Source: Rostrohypoxylon terebratum (Eukaryota; Ascomycota; Sordariomycetes; Xylariales; Hypoxylaceae). Taken from it: a stretch of 64,000 bases of DNA. The DNA is taken from contig MU385878.1 of NCBI GenBank assembly GCA_022497145.1, positions 283,262 through 347,261 of the forward strand, written 5' to 3'. Below the pieces are notes generated by a model, which had not been told where the DNA came from, ran no database searches, and saw only the letters and a list, made by a program, of their open reading frames with translations. The translations under genes and the position numbers were made by a program. This document shows positions 1 to 11,440 of this stretch, in pieces (position 1 is the stretch's first letter; the number at the start of each line of letters is the position of its first letter).

Positions 1-898
1 CAAGCCATTCAAAGGTCTCTAGAAAAGACTGATAAGCAGCAAATACATGAGACAATAATAGTAGATAATAGATAATGATACCGCAGGGGTAAATGGTCAG
101 GATTGAGATTAGAACCTTGATTAAGAAGAATAAAAATGTGATTTTTATATACCAAGATGAGACGAAAGACAGCGGAACGCGGCTGAGAATTTTCCTGCGG
201 CTACTTGAACTAAGAGAGCTAATTACCTAATTTACGCTAGTTCTATTGCTCCCAAGCTTCAAAGTTAGGTAGGTATCTAATAGGTCCTAGGCATGTTAGT
301 ATTGTACCTGCCCCGCCCCCACTTCCCCCATTTCAAATTTGTTAATAGATGAGATTGCGGGAGCGTCCGTGGTTTGCTGCTACGTCAGGGCAGGGCGTAC
401 CTGAGCATATACGTACCCTGACGTACCTACCTATTTGGATACCTACATAGTATTACATAGGTAGGTGCCATATTACTAGGTAGCACTACATACCTAGTAG
501 TAGGTGTTTAATGTACGTACCTGTATCATAGTATGCGCAGACAAAATCTTCCTTAACAGAAACAAATAACTACAAGTAAATATGGAAGAGGCCCAAAAAA
601 ATTTACAATAATTAATAAGCGTAATTGAAGGTCGTATTGGTCTAAGAGGTAGGCGTAAGATATCAAATATCCAAGTATCCGCATCCAAACATCACCTCCC
701 AAAGATCGTCTGCTAGACCGACTTTCAACCACCAACTTTCCTGTACTCAGAGCCAAGAGGCTCACATTTAATCAACTGGTGTTCGATTAACTAAGGGTAT
801 CGTACTTTTGAAATTGATGCGTTTGCATCCCTATCCATATCAATACATGCGCCATATCACCCCTGAATTGTGATATTATCGTTTCTTCGCAACAATCA
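1..898. other. Intergenic region at left edge
   Basis: No gene is supported here. The stretch is AT-rich and carries many copies of the words TAGGTA, TACCTA and CCTAGG, especially at about 265-300 and 420-500. Short open frames on the minus strand overlap one another, lack splice context and have no recognisable protein. It contains the 3' flank of the minus-strand gene ending at 899. Confidence 0.7.
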
Positions 899-3499
899 TC
901 ACCACACAATAGTCGTCGAGCGCTGCAGGCGGCGCACCCTACCAGGTTCCTGTAGGGTGGACATTCTGTGGTAGCTGCGACGAATTTTGGAGAGACAATC
1001 TGGGAATTGGGAGTACTTCGACTGGATGCTGTCGGAAACAGCGAAAAGGAGTTGCCCTGAAAGGGAAAGAAGGTTTGCGGATAGGTCTAGCGTATCTGCA
1101 TGCTCAGTCGCACGTTGTCGTAGCTTGATCGAAGTAGAGGCGATGGGTAGCGATACCGCTGACCGGGGGGTAGTCTCGCACTTTTTAGCACTATTGCTGA
1201 AAATTCGCGACCGAAAAAGCGCGCCCATGGCTAACAAGAAGGGTAACACATAGAGAGTCGTCATGGCAAGAGCAGAAAATAGTACACCCGAATAGAATAC
1301 ACCATTGCTGGCTCTCAATGGTGATATAGATGGGACATGTTTGCCAAGGCGACTCTGTCTGCTGGTGCCGGCAATTGCGACGTCTTGGGCAGCTAAGCTA
1401 TCGGCGTCAGCGTTAGCGTTGGCAGAGCTGCTGCTTTCATGGGCGTCTTCGATGCTTGGTTTTATCGCATACGACGATCTCGTCTTTTCGACCGCATTCC
1501 TTGAGAAATGCGCAAGCTGTGATGAAGAGACCGGGGACAATGATGTACTATTCCTTTCCTGGCTAACATTCTCTTGTGGAGATGGCAAAGATGCCGGAGA
1601 CGGCGATAGACCATTCGTGACGTGATTTGCATGTGTATAAATCAATAGTTTCGGTGTATCGATGTAGCCAGTCTTCCGCTGCAAAAGTCTCAGTTTAGCA
1701 TAGTCCTCAAATTCTTTTTGGAGCAAACTTACGCTGTGGGCTTGCTTGTCGTGCTCTTGGAGAGACTTGAATAGTTCCGTCGTCTCAGGCACGGTCACAA
1801 CTGAGACGCCATGCAGGGCAGTCCAAGTACCAGCGCCGCTTGTCAGCACGGCAACTGAGTTTTGTTGATGTTGATCTGTCATGGCCGGTTGATTTATCCT
1901 GAGTGCACCACTAAGCGAAGACGACCTAAGCCGGAACTTGTGTGCATCGGAAGATGTCGCATTTAGTCGTAACGGTGAACTGTTCGTTCCGGACCACTCT
2001 TCATCCGCATCAACCGGCAGTGTTATACCATGTGGTTGTGGTCGTGGTTGTGGTCGTGACCATGGTTCATTAGAGCTCGCTGGTGATACCGTGCTTAGCC
2101 CGCTTGGAGATACTGGAGGAATACACCACTCGGGATCTTGCCCAGCCCGCCCGCATTTGTTGTGTGTTGTGAGAGATACATTTTCATTGAACAGCGGTAT
2201 GTCTAAGCTAGCCGATGATAGTCCTTGTTCTGGGCTGGAATTCGAGGCGTGATGTTGGACGTTTGTACTGAAGTTATAGCCGTCGCCTGAAGAGTTATCC
2301 CGGTCATGACTATTTATTGGTCGTTGGCGGTCGAAGTACTCAACATAACCAGAAAGTGGCATGGCTGCAACTTCTTTGCTTAGACTTGGGTCATCCTCGA
2401 GGCTAGTTGAAGAACCTGGCGAGTATAGGTCGAAGTCGGCGTAGTCGCTGCCAGTTTCGCCACCCGGGTTCAAGTACGGTGGTAGTGGTACTGGCACCTC
2501 ATCCTCGGTAGCGCCAGTTTCCGTGCTCTCGACACCAAGCGTCTGAGCGGGAGTAATCGGTAGCGACGGTGAGAATGAGTTGTAAGATGTTGGTGATAGG
2601 AGGCCTTGTGGATCGTGGAAGAAGTCGTAGTCGAATGGAATAGGCTCAGTTGGCTCCTCGTCAAACTGGATGAATTGATTCCAATCCATAGTTAAGTCAA
2701 CCAAAGGCTCAGACATTGCTGATTCAAATGACAATGATGGAGCGTCGTTAGAAATGTTCGACGCCGGAGTATGTACGAAATTTTTCAATGGTTCCGAAGT
2801 CTGTTGAGGTGGTGGTGGTGGTGGTGCTGACGACGGTATTGTTGATGCGGCTATCTTCTTCGTCTTCTTAGATATCCTAGCCGTAGAAGAACCTGCCGGT
2901 CTCTTATGGCTTGGGTCACACCGCACCTTCTTTCTCCTGCACGAATCACATGCCTTGATGATTCGCATAAGGTGAGCATGGTCACGTTGCTCCTTGGTCT
3001 TGCAGCCACGGGATGTCATATTAGTGACGTCTTTCCCGTCTTTGGTGATAATCTTCATGCCAGGAAGATGAGAGAAGTCATTGGATAGAGTCGCTCTCTT
3101 AGCAGATGGTTTCTCGGCCGCAGCTTCTCTAGTCTGCAACGAAGGGCCGCCTGCTTGCGCCCATTGGCTCTCGGACATGACGGGAGACGTGAAGCTAGAA
3201 CCATAACCAGAGTCTAGCATGGAGCCAGAGGGCGACTCAGTGGCAGAGCCTAGGGAAGGATATACCATGAAGAACTTGAAGAGTTCACCAGTTGCCATGC
3301 TGTGCTCGAAGAACTCCATGGAGACGGTAGCGCGCTTATCCGCGATAGGAGCGTTACCGGGAACGTAGGCATCGATCATCTCGTCCAGCTGCTTGGAGCC
3401 CATGGCAGGGAAAAACTGCAAGGGCGAACCGATGGAAGGCTGGTGAACGGAGAAGCCCATCAGAGAAGTAGAAGAGTTGTTTCGGGAAGTGTTCGACAT
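899..3499 (-). CDS. Unknown protein with truncated Zn2Cys6-like motif and late membrane segment
   Basis: Single-exon gene for 866 residues; the start is the first ATG of a long open frame. Residues 184-194 hold Cys-x2-Cys-x6-Cys with a basic spacer (CDSCRRKKVRC), which is the first half of a fungal Zn2Cys6 DNA-binding domain. The three further cysteines of a full domain are missing; instead a Lys/Arg-rich stretch (about 197-215) and a proline run follow. Residues 230-700 are Ser/Pro-rich and look disordered. A hydrophobic segment at about 738-762 (GVLFSALAMTTLYVLPFLLA) could span a membrane, which is odd for a transcription factor. I recognise the His-Leu-Met-Arg-Ile-Ile-Lys lead-in as shared with uncharacterised Pezizomycotina proteins. 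A membrane-tethered regulator is only an inference. Gene reality is well supported; function is unknown. Confidence 0.85.
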   Translation of the reverse strand: MSNTSRNNSSTSLMGFSVHQPSIGSPLQFFPAMGSKQLDEMIDAYVPGNAPIADKRATVSMEFFEHSMATGELFKFFMVYPSLGSATESPSGSMLDSGYGSSFTSPVMSESQWAQAGGPSLQTREAAAEKPSAKRATLSNDFSHLPGMKIITKDGKDVTNMTSRGCKTKEQRDHAHLMRIIKACDSCRRKKVRCDPSHKRPAGSSTARISKKTKKIAASTIPSSAPPPPPPQQTSEPLKNFVHTPASNISNDAPSLSFESAMSEPLVDLTMDWNQFIQFDEEPTEPIPFDYDFFHDPQGLLSPTSYNSFSPSLPITPAQTLGVESTETGATEDEVPVPLPPYLNPGGETGSDYADFDLYSPGSSTSLEDDPSLSKEVAAMPLSGYVEYFDRQRPINSHDRDNSSGDGYNFSTNVQHHASNSSPEQGLSSASLDIPLFNENVSLTTHNKCGRAGQDPEWCIPPVSPSGLSTVSPASSNEPWSRPQPRPQPHGITLPVDADEEWSGTNSSPLRLNATSSDAHKFRLRSSSLSGALRINQPAMTDQHQQNSVAVLTSGAGTWTALHGVSVVTVPETTELFKSLQEHDKQAHSVSLLQKEFEDYAKLRLLQRKTGYIDTPKLLIYTHANHVTNGLSPSPASLPSPQENVSQERNSTSLSPVSSSQLAHFSRNAVEKTRSSYAIKPSIEDAHESSSSANANADADSLAAQDVAIAGTSRQSRLGKHVPSISPLRASNGVFYSGVLFSALAMTTLYVLPFLLAMGALFRSRIFSNSAKKCETTPRSAVSLPIASTSIKLRQRATEHADTLDLSANLLSLSGQLLFAVSDSIQSKYSQFPDCLSKIRRSYHRMSTLQEPGRVRRLQRSTTIVW

Positions 3500-3816
3500 G
3501 GCGATGACGTTAACTTTTATTAGCGTCGAAATAGTGATTATAGTCCACCCTAGGCAGATTGAGGTTGACTAGGTGTAAATATGGAAGTGTATGGAAGTGA
3601 GTTCGAGGGTGGATGTGGATTCACCAGTGAGTACCACGTTCCCTCGTCAGAGAACTCCTCTATAGCCAACTCCGTAATGGAGATTTCAGAATTGACAGCG
3701 GGCACGTTGATCCGGATCTTGCAATGATTGTGTACGTGTATTGCGTGTGATAAATCTGCGTTTAGCAACTAAGCCAAACCTACACTCAACCACAAGGGGG
3801 TGGGGTGGGGTGAGGT

Positions 3817-3851
3817 GCGAGATGCGAGATGCGAGATGCGAGATGTGAGAA
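3817..3851. repeat. Tandem heptamer array, GCGAGAT x5
   Basis: Four exact copies of GCGAGAT (3817-3844) are followed by a degenerate fifth, GTGAGAA. It lies in the upstream region of the 899-3499 gene. Confidence 0.85.
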
Positions 3852-3940
3852 GCTTGGGAGAGGAGAGAGAGAGGCTTGTCCCGAGACAAGACACCTTAGA
3901 CTGTAGTGTGTCTAAAGCGATGCCTGGCTCAGAGGTCAAG

Positions 3941-3961
3941 AATCAGGAATCAGGAATCAGT
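3941..3961. repeat. Tandem heptamer array, AATCAGG x3
   Basis: Two exact AATCAGG units and a third ending in T instead of G. It lies 90 nt from the GCGAGAT array and has the same period. Confidence 0.8.
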
Positions 3962-5469
3962 ATGAACGAATGAGGATCTTCAAGGTGAAGTGGTGAGACG
4001 TTAGCAGGTGTGGTAGTGTAAGGGAATCTACCGCGTAGGGATGGAAGTGAAAAGAAAGAGAAAAGGAGAATTCGAAGCTCGGGAGGGAGTCAGAGGATGA
4101 TATTTCACTCAAGACTTCCCAGTCTTTTGGTTATACAATAGCGCGAGCAAAGCCTCAATTCATCAACCAGCAAAGAATGGCAGAATGGGCGGAGCAGGGT
4201 TGAGGGACCCACCACGGCGAAGAAGTGGTTTGAAGATCTAGCCAATCAATTATCATTCAAGGTGGGTACGAGTCCGACGGGTGCTGCTGACCCAGAAGTA
4301 CCCTGTCATAGAGACTGTTAGAGACTTGCTTGGGATATCACCTATAAGATAACAAACCTCATCTTCAGTTTCATACAGCATGGGGAAGGACGCATGATAG
4401 CCTGAGGCATCCGTCGGCGAACCAAATAAGTTTATCTTTGACTCATCCGAGAATTGACCAATGCCATTAGTCCCCACAAATTGAACGGGTCCGAGAAACT
4501 TTGGAAGTAATAAGCACTTGACACTACATAGGACCTAGGCTGCTAGGTAACAATTACGTGCCTTCTTTGTAGGTCCTAGGACCAGTAGGACCTACCTAGT
4601 AGGTACATAATAATAAACATATGTCATATCCATGTAGTACCCATCTTCCAAGTTGGATATAATAAACGTTCACATGTTCACTTCCAAGCTTTCATGCTTT
4701 TAACGTTAAACCTCTATGAACGTGTCTAGAGAATTACCTCGATTTGCTTCAATTCAAAATAGCCTGATTAGGTAATTCGTCTCTTACCCCCTATTTGCTT
4801 TATCTTCGTCTTTTCCGCCCCGCTAGATCTCTTAGCCCTGAGAGACCTGGGTCCTGAGTTTGCGATCATAGATAGATTGATCTGATCCGGAATTTCATGA
4901 CTGCGGGGCCGACACACTTCTAAACCTCACATGTATTTGACATCTTGCTTCGCTTACGATTTAGACGTAGGTACATGATATATTAAGGGTTAATTAGGAA
5001 CGGTTCTATATTCGTACAATCGAGCTTTTCAATCTCCAAAACCTGTAAATATACCAGGTACTGTAGACCCTAGCCGTACATGTATGTACGGAAGTATCAT
5101 CAACCAAGAAGAGAAAGGCGTTCACTCATACGTACCTTATAAGTTTGGTTGCCATATTGCCCATTACTAAAGCCAAAACATCCAACTCCTAAGAGTATTA
5201 ATCTCAAATGCCCATGAGATGAAAGGGTATCAATGTCCAGTATGCAATAAAAAAGGTCGTCCGCTAACTCGTATATCGACAGGACAAAATAATGAAGCAC
5301 GGTTAGGTATTTTCATGGTCAGCCTGGCCGATCACGCTGTTATGACAGTTCCAAAGCGACGCCACAGCGAGGTTTCAGTCGAGGAATATCGGCTTTTAGG
5401 ACGGCGGCGACCACGACCTTGGTATTTGGGCTTTTGACTTGTCAACATCGGTCTCCAACTGTCTGTGGT

Positions 5470-7241
5470 TTAGGAATAATCTTCACTAACCTCGTCTGTA
5501 ACCCAACAATCTTTTGTTCTGTCTTTTATAGTCCATGTTGTCGCAAACCCAAGCAAAAGCGATAACAGAGACCACCAGCTTATCACATCCGGGCCAATAG
5601 GTTCAGTGAAGTAGCCACTCTCCCGGACGATGGTAGTGACCAATGGTAATATGATTGATAGCAAGTGACCCATAGGCAACTTGGCAAATGATAGCAGTCG
5701 TATAGGGCATTGACGATGTGAACGCTTCGGCTGGCTGATGGAATGTGTCATTTCCATCCCCATATCCGTTGTGTGCCACTGGGTGCAATCTTTCCCGCTA
5801 CGAGCACGGGAATTATCCAGCGGACGGTGGCTGCAGGCGGATGAGTACTCAGACGAATCGCTACCTACGTCCCATCTATCTTTGTAAGAGTATGGACGTT
5901 CGAATGAGCCACCGGTCACGAAATACGGCATGGCTCCGTCAATCGACCCTTCGGCACCTGGCCACGACTGGGCTCCTTCTAATTGTAAATTACACGAAAA
6001 TCCCGCTTCTGATTCATCAGAGTGAGTTAGAGTCACCGCCGACCCCAACGTAGACTCTTCCCTGGTAGAGCCGTAATACCACCTCTGGTAAGGGCCCGAG
6101 CAGCGATATTGGCTGCAATTTGAAGACGGCAACGGCGAGTTAAGATCGTCTGGGGCTTGCGATTTAGTATGGCAACGCATGCAGACAACCCAGAAGCGTG
6201 GGGAGGCGTCGTAGAAATGGCGATGTTCCGTTTTGAAGTGCGAGGATAAGTCTCGGAAAGGCCCTGTCCAGGAACAAGATTCTGTTGAAGTCTCGGACAC
6301 GGTATCGGACGCGCCCTTATATTCGCACTGCCAGCGATTTGGGAACGCTTGCATCTGGCTACCAATCTCGAAAAGATATTCTTGCGCATGTTCCCTCGGC
6401 GATTGTGGACCCATGTCGTTGCCCGGGTGGTACGGCAGCCCCGGGGCTTGAAGCATCCTACTGTCAAGATACACCGAATCAATATTAAACCCGGTCACTA
6501 TCTGTTGCACGTCTAAACGAATAGCACCTTCGAGCGACGACTGCAATTCAATGTCATTGGTGATGCCATCTTGATCTGATGGTGTCATAGCAGCACCACC
6601 AGCTCCAAAAGTTTCACTTTCACAATTGATGGTTTGTTCCACCGGCGTGGGTAGTAGGCTAGCATTCTGGTCATGCGACCTGGCGCGACCTGGAGATGGC
6701 AGGAGAGCAGAGCTGTGATAGCCTTCCTCCAATCTGCTAAAATCGTGACAATCGCACTAGCGATAAACATTTAGCAATTGAGACAATGGCGGCGATACGT
6801 CATGGTGCAGAGCCTTACCGTTATCTTCTTTGCGCGATGAAGCGGGCAAGCAAGTTTGAGCTTACGCTTCAATGCGGTGTGCAATCTTGTACCATTTTTG
6901 AGCGGTCCTCTCCTCTTACCCCGCTGTCGTCTCGGCCGGTCCGTGTTCTGTGAGGGGTGGTCTTGGGTTGAAGGCGTCTCAGGATCGTCTATTGGTGAAT
7001 GCGCAGTGCTCGCAGAGGGAGCAGATTGGGGAGGTACTAGATTTTGCTGAGACGCAACGTGGGTCTGTAGGCACAGGCGTTCATGCGTCTGGCGGATTTC
7101 GTTATATATCCTCTGGTTTTCCGGTGTTGGTTCGACAATGATTCTGGGACCGCTTCGTGGCTCAACGCCCCTAGAGGTCTGTTGGCCAGGAGTCATGAGA
7201 GTAAGCTGTGGCAAACGATCCCTCGTAGTTGACAAAGCCAT
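5470..7241 (-). CDS. Unknown protein with zinc-finger-like Cys/His motifs and C-terminal hydrophobic segments
   Basis: Two exons, complement of 6819-7241 and 5470-6756, joined over a 62-nt intron (donor GTAAGG, branch TGCTAAAT, acceptor CTAG), giving 569 residues. The second open frame has no in-frame ATG at its 5' end and a stop just upstream, so it needs the join; the junction reads HRAKKITCDCHDFSRLEEG in phase 0. Exon 1 is basic and Pro/Ser-rich. Near the junction is a CPLH..CDCH cluster, and further on a CEYK..CSW..SSHFKTEHRHF segment, both resembling the degenerate C2H2 fingers of fungal proteins, followed by CMRCH. Two hydrophobic stretches near the C-terminus (LLSIILPLVTTIV and SWWSLLSLLLGFATTW) suggest membrane association. 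The start at 7241 is the Met before ALSTTRDRLPQ; further in-frame Met codons exist upstream to 7442, so a longer N-terminus is possible. Function unknown. Confidence 0.72.
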
Positions 7242-8893
7242 TGTCGAGTTTGGAGTTTGGCGATAACGTGACGGCTGGCTCTGGCTCTGGCTCGCAAGAC
7301 TCGCTAGTCCCACTATAGCAGACAGCCTTGAGGTATACAAGCTTGCTAGAAAACCCGGTTGCGAAAGCCGAGGGGCAATGTGGAAAATGGTGTAAGGCAA
7401 GGAGGGCGAGGAGTGCAAGGGGCGAAATAATGTTGCTATCAACGCTATTACACAATGAACAAGTTAAAAGGGGGCAAGCAGGTTTGAATGGGATGAAGTC
7501 AAGGTCGTTGGTAGCCCGGCTGTGTATTTTTCGCGGTAGTAATGGGGAAAAAAAAAAGCTCAATTCGAGATAGGGCGAGACGCATTATTTGAGGGAAGAC
7601 GTTAAGAAGTACCTAACAAACGTACATGTACTCTCTGTACCAGTAGTATGAGCGCACTGCGCCCAGTTGAGGCTGACGAGAAGGCAGAATTTTCCAAGGT
7701 TCCTTACCAAACACCTCCACTTCAGAGAGCGGCCACATGGACTCCTTGAGTTGGAACGGCTTACCGACCATTGGATAGGGATCGCTTAGCTGCGAGGAAA
7801 TACACTGCGTCATCTGCTTCGACCATCGATACTTTACATACTTTACGGCATCTAAGCTCTATACCGGAACATTGAATCTAACCAACATTGAACATCGCTA
7901 CTTGCCCGTTTTTATCTCTATGGGTGTGTATAATATCCAATGCTTTCGACAGTATTCATTAACAAAATTAGCAAAATCCATCTTCGAACTCATAATGCTA
8001 GATATTACATTTGCAAAGCTTTCAGCAAAGTAAGAAATGGGAAAGGAAAATAAGGTAGAGAAAAAAAAAGAAGAAGCAGGGTATTTTAACAGTTAGCAGC
8101 GGGACAAACGGCGGAAGTAGTAATTGGAGGAAAAGACAGGTTCATACCTATTTGATAATCGACAATACTTAATCGACTGCATATTACCTACCAGGCCTGT
8201 AGTATGTAAGGCGGGGTATTTGACTAACTTTTTCTTTTTCTTTTCCCTTTTCCTTCCTTCCGGGAACCTTCTCTTAGTAATAGTATCTCTTCCCTTGCGA
8301 TTTCTACAAGAGGTTGCAGGAGGGCAGTGTGACACCCCACCTACCCTTGTACTGCACCATATTGAAGTAAAAGTATTCCACTATAGTAGGTACCTAATAT
8401 GTATTGCAGGTAATGAATAGGTACCTAAATGGCTAGGTACATTGATAGGCCTCGCTTGACACGTAGCAAATCGTACATCTGATATATATTGACTCAACCA
8501 CCAAATATCCATGGATGCTGCTTTGTAGGTGGTATGGACATTGCGCATCTCAGCATATCACACCGCCAACGGGGTTTTCGGCGGTCAAGTTGAAATGGTT
8601 TTTTTCCCTTCTCTCTCGGTGTTACCTTGTTAATTGCCTTAAAGGACAACGGATATTTGTAAATAATCGCCACTCTTTTCTTCTTCTTTTCATATGGAAA
8701 TTGGTCTATTAGCAAGAGTTATTATCCGCAGCTTTCATTACCACGAGTATTTTCGAAGCAGAATTGCGGAATTGCCCTTAGGTATTTTATAGGCGATTGC
8801 TTTGCAAGACAAGGATTAGGTATGTATAGAACCAATTAATGTTCGTTCCCTTTGGCTTGGTAAGCTTTTGGAACACGAAAATCTGTTTATCCA
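7242..8893. other. Intergenic region between two tandem minus-strand genes
   Basis: Carries the promoter of the 5470-7241 gene and the 3' flank of the DUF2439 gene. A 66-codon minus frame (7613-7813) is open but unrecognised and lies alone. TAGGTACCTA words cluster at 8385-8445. No other feature seen. Confidence 0.6.
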
Positions 8894-11440
8894 TCACAGA
8901 GGCCGAGTGAACTCGAAAAGATCATGGGCTTCCCTGCTCCACGGTCCTCCGTTTGCCTTAGCGAATCCAGGCATCGGGGCAAGGGGTGTTTCTTTGGTCC
9001 AATTCTCTAACCTCGACCTCCATCCATCGTTCTCGTGTCTCTTAGATATCGAGGGATTTTCCCCCGTCGCCTCCGAGGGTAAAGGGCATTGTGGAACCTG
9101 GCCAGCAGCATCCGAAGGCTTGACAGCCTTCTTGCCTCGGGTGGCGGGGTTGACCGCCATCCTCGAAGGTGGACGTGAGACCGCTGTAGTGTTCCCAGGT
9201 ACAGGAGTCTGCACGCCCGAAGGTGCGTTTGATTGAATCAGTGATTTCGAAGTGGCCTTCACACCAGTTGTGCCCGTATTTTGGTGATCAATAGATCGAA
9301 AAGTAGTATGCTCCTCGACGACTCCTCCTTCTTTGGCGAGGGGATGATTCGGACATTGATCACTTGCATCAATTCGGTTATCCTTCATCGTTGCCGAATC
9401 CGTGTGGCTGGGCTCGGATGTTGTAGCTTGTACCCCCGAGTGGTTCGCGGACAAGTCACTATCGAGACTCCCCTTGCCACATCTACCTCCATCCCCGCTT
9501 TGTGAAAGCCTTCTTTGGTCGTTTGTTTCTTCGTCAAAAATAAATCCAATGACTTCCTTGCTACGTATGCTCTTACGACCCAGATGAGCAAGGCGAGGAG
9601 GAGCAACACTACCAGGTAACAAGTAGTCCTCGTCAGATGCGGTCTGCTTCTCGTTATGTCTCTCCGCTACTGAAGGATTTATGATGTCATCAATTAAAGT
9701 TTTTTCCTGTCTAGATAGATACTCTCTACGCTTGGGAGATCTAGATGCGTCAGCCACAATGGCGTTTCCATGCGCACGCTCGAGTGTCGTTGTGCGTCTG
9801 TCGTTTATCTTGTCATGGCGAGAACGGGATGCCGTTCCAACACGGTCAGACTCGTATTGAACATCCTCGTTCTCTTCACCAGTCAGGGTGTGTCTTTTTC
9901 TTGACTTCGGTTTTGTTGACGATATCCCAAGTAAGGGAAATGATTCATCACTTGGTCCTGGTCTTCGTGGGATGTGGCTAGCATCAGGGGGGTCATCCAT
10001 GTTGTGGTCATAATTAGTAACGTCTTGGACCGATGCATTCTGATGAAGGGCTCGATTCTCCATTGCTCTCGATGAAGACGAACCGCGAGTCTCCAGATTC
10101 TCAGAAACCATCAACAAGCCTCTTTTTTTCCGCGGTCTAATACGTAACTCCGTCCTGGGTTCGCTCATAATTTGTTTTTGATACAATGTTTGAGACTCTT
10201 CATCGCGGCTTGTCGGTTTTGGCGTCTTCCTAGGTCTTGATACCGCGGTAGGACCTTGACAGCTAACCGATGTTTCAGGCCTAGTTATCAAAGATGTATG
10301 CTGGAATCGTTTGCTTTTCGAAGATGTCGTCGAGAGCACATCGTCAAGCATATCGCGCTTGCTGCGGTGCCGCGCAGTATCTAGTCTATCAGTTTCTTGA
10401 TCTGTCGTGTTCAGATTCATTGATATTGATTGTGGCGAGTTGTCTTCTATGACGTGGCTGCTAGACTCTCCCTTTTGTTTCAGCCCTAGACATTTACTAC
10501 TATTAGTATAACCATGTCGCTCATTTTAATCCGCGCTGCCTTCGACAGGAAGTAGCGAGAATTGAATGTTATTCATACCCTGCATCACAGCTCCTTGCTT
10601 CGGTATTTTGCTTGATAGCGTAGTCCTTGGCGCAGGAATCGGTCTTTCCTTGTGAACAGTCGTGGCCGTGGTTATTCTACGTATCGGCGCCGACGTAGAA
10701 TATACATCCTCATCATGATGATCGAGATCAGGGAAGGCCTTTGAAGGCCTATTCCGTATTGCTGGAGTGCTTGCCGGTGTTCCTGAAAGTGTCAGCGCGG
10801 CGCCAAACAAGCTCTGTGCGTAGCCACTCTTGCTTGGTGGCGATACCTCTCGCTTTCTTCGTTTCGCAGGATGTACGGAATTATTTTGTGGCGATTTAGC
10901 TAATTTTTGCCTCTCTTCGTAAGGAGATTCGGTGGGCATCGGTGCATGGTCATGGTGTCCGGTAGGCATGCCTATCAAGTGATGGAGAGGTTTATGCCGT
11001 AGTTGAAAGTGAGGGGTGACGGCTTGTGTTGTGGCGACAGACTCGAGCGCAGGAGGTCGGCGCGCAAGGGCAGCGGCTTGTCGTTCGGCTTTTTCTTGGG
11101 CTCTCTTGTCCACTAGTTCGGACAGATCTTGATCACGGCTTCCAGTACATTCAGCTACTTGGACGATCACTCCACCCCTCTCGAGCTCGACTTCATCACC
11201 GTCGTTCAAGTCGTAGTCCTCGCGCCAATGTGTATCTCCTACAAAGTTACCGCCATCATCGTATACCATGACACGCTTGTTATAGGTATGATACTTCAAT
11301 CTTCCATCTTGCCAGCGTTTCTGCTTCCTTCGAAGGTCGCGCGTGAAGAGGCATACGAACTCGAGGACTAAGGCAGTAGAAGGTGTTTGTTGGTGACTGG
11401 AAGACGCAGAGCTATGCATAACCTGCACAGCCGCAGCCAT
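8894..11440 (-). CDS. DUF2439/ZGRF1 N-terminal domain protein (Mte1/Dbl2-like)
   Basis: Two exons, complement of 10579-11440 and 8894-10485, with a 93-nt intron (donor GTATGA, branch TACTAAT, acceptor CTAG) in phase 1; product 817 residues. Residues about 24-105 form the DUF2439 domain found at the N-terminus of human ZGRF1 and in yeast Mte1 and fission yeast Dbl2, with the hallmark pattern VLEFVCLFTRDLRRKQKRW, then YDDGGNFVGD. In the family this domain binds recombination helicases (Mph1/Fml1 type) and D-loops and acts in the nucleus in crossover control and telomere maintenance. The remainder is long, Ser/Arg/Lys-rich, polar and probably disordered, with no helicase motifs, so this is the fungal short form and not a full ZGRF1 helicase. 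Without the splice the first frame would stop about 23 residues after the donor. The domain call is firm; the cellular role is by family. Confidence 0.88.

Larger units (their letters stand above)
3500..5469. other. Intergenic region upstream of the 899-3499 gene
   Basis: About 2 kb without a supported gene. It should include the promoter and 5' leader of the minus-strand gene starting at 3499. It holds two small heptamer arrays (3817-3851 and 3941-3961) and a cluster of TAGGTA/CCTAGG words at 4525-4610. Short frames at 4253-4477 and 5219-5437 have no recognisable protein content. Confidence 0.65.

Noticed and set aside
7613..7813. 66-codon minus-strand frame
   Set aside because: Open and not low-complexity, but isolated, without recognisable motifs or splice partner; too short to call.
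11026..11371. Plus-strand frames of about 80 codons
   Set aside because: Antisense shadows of the DUF2439 coding exon.
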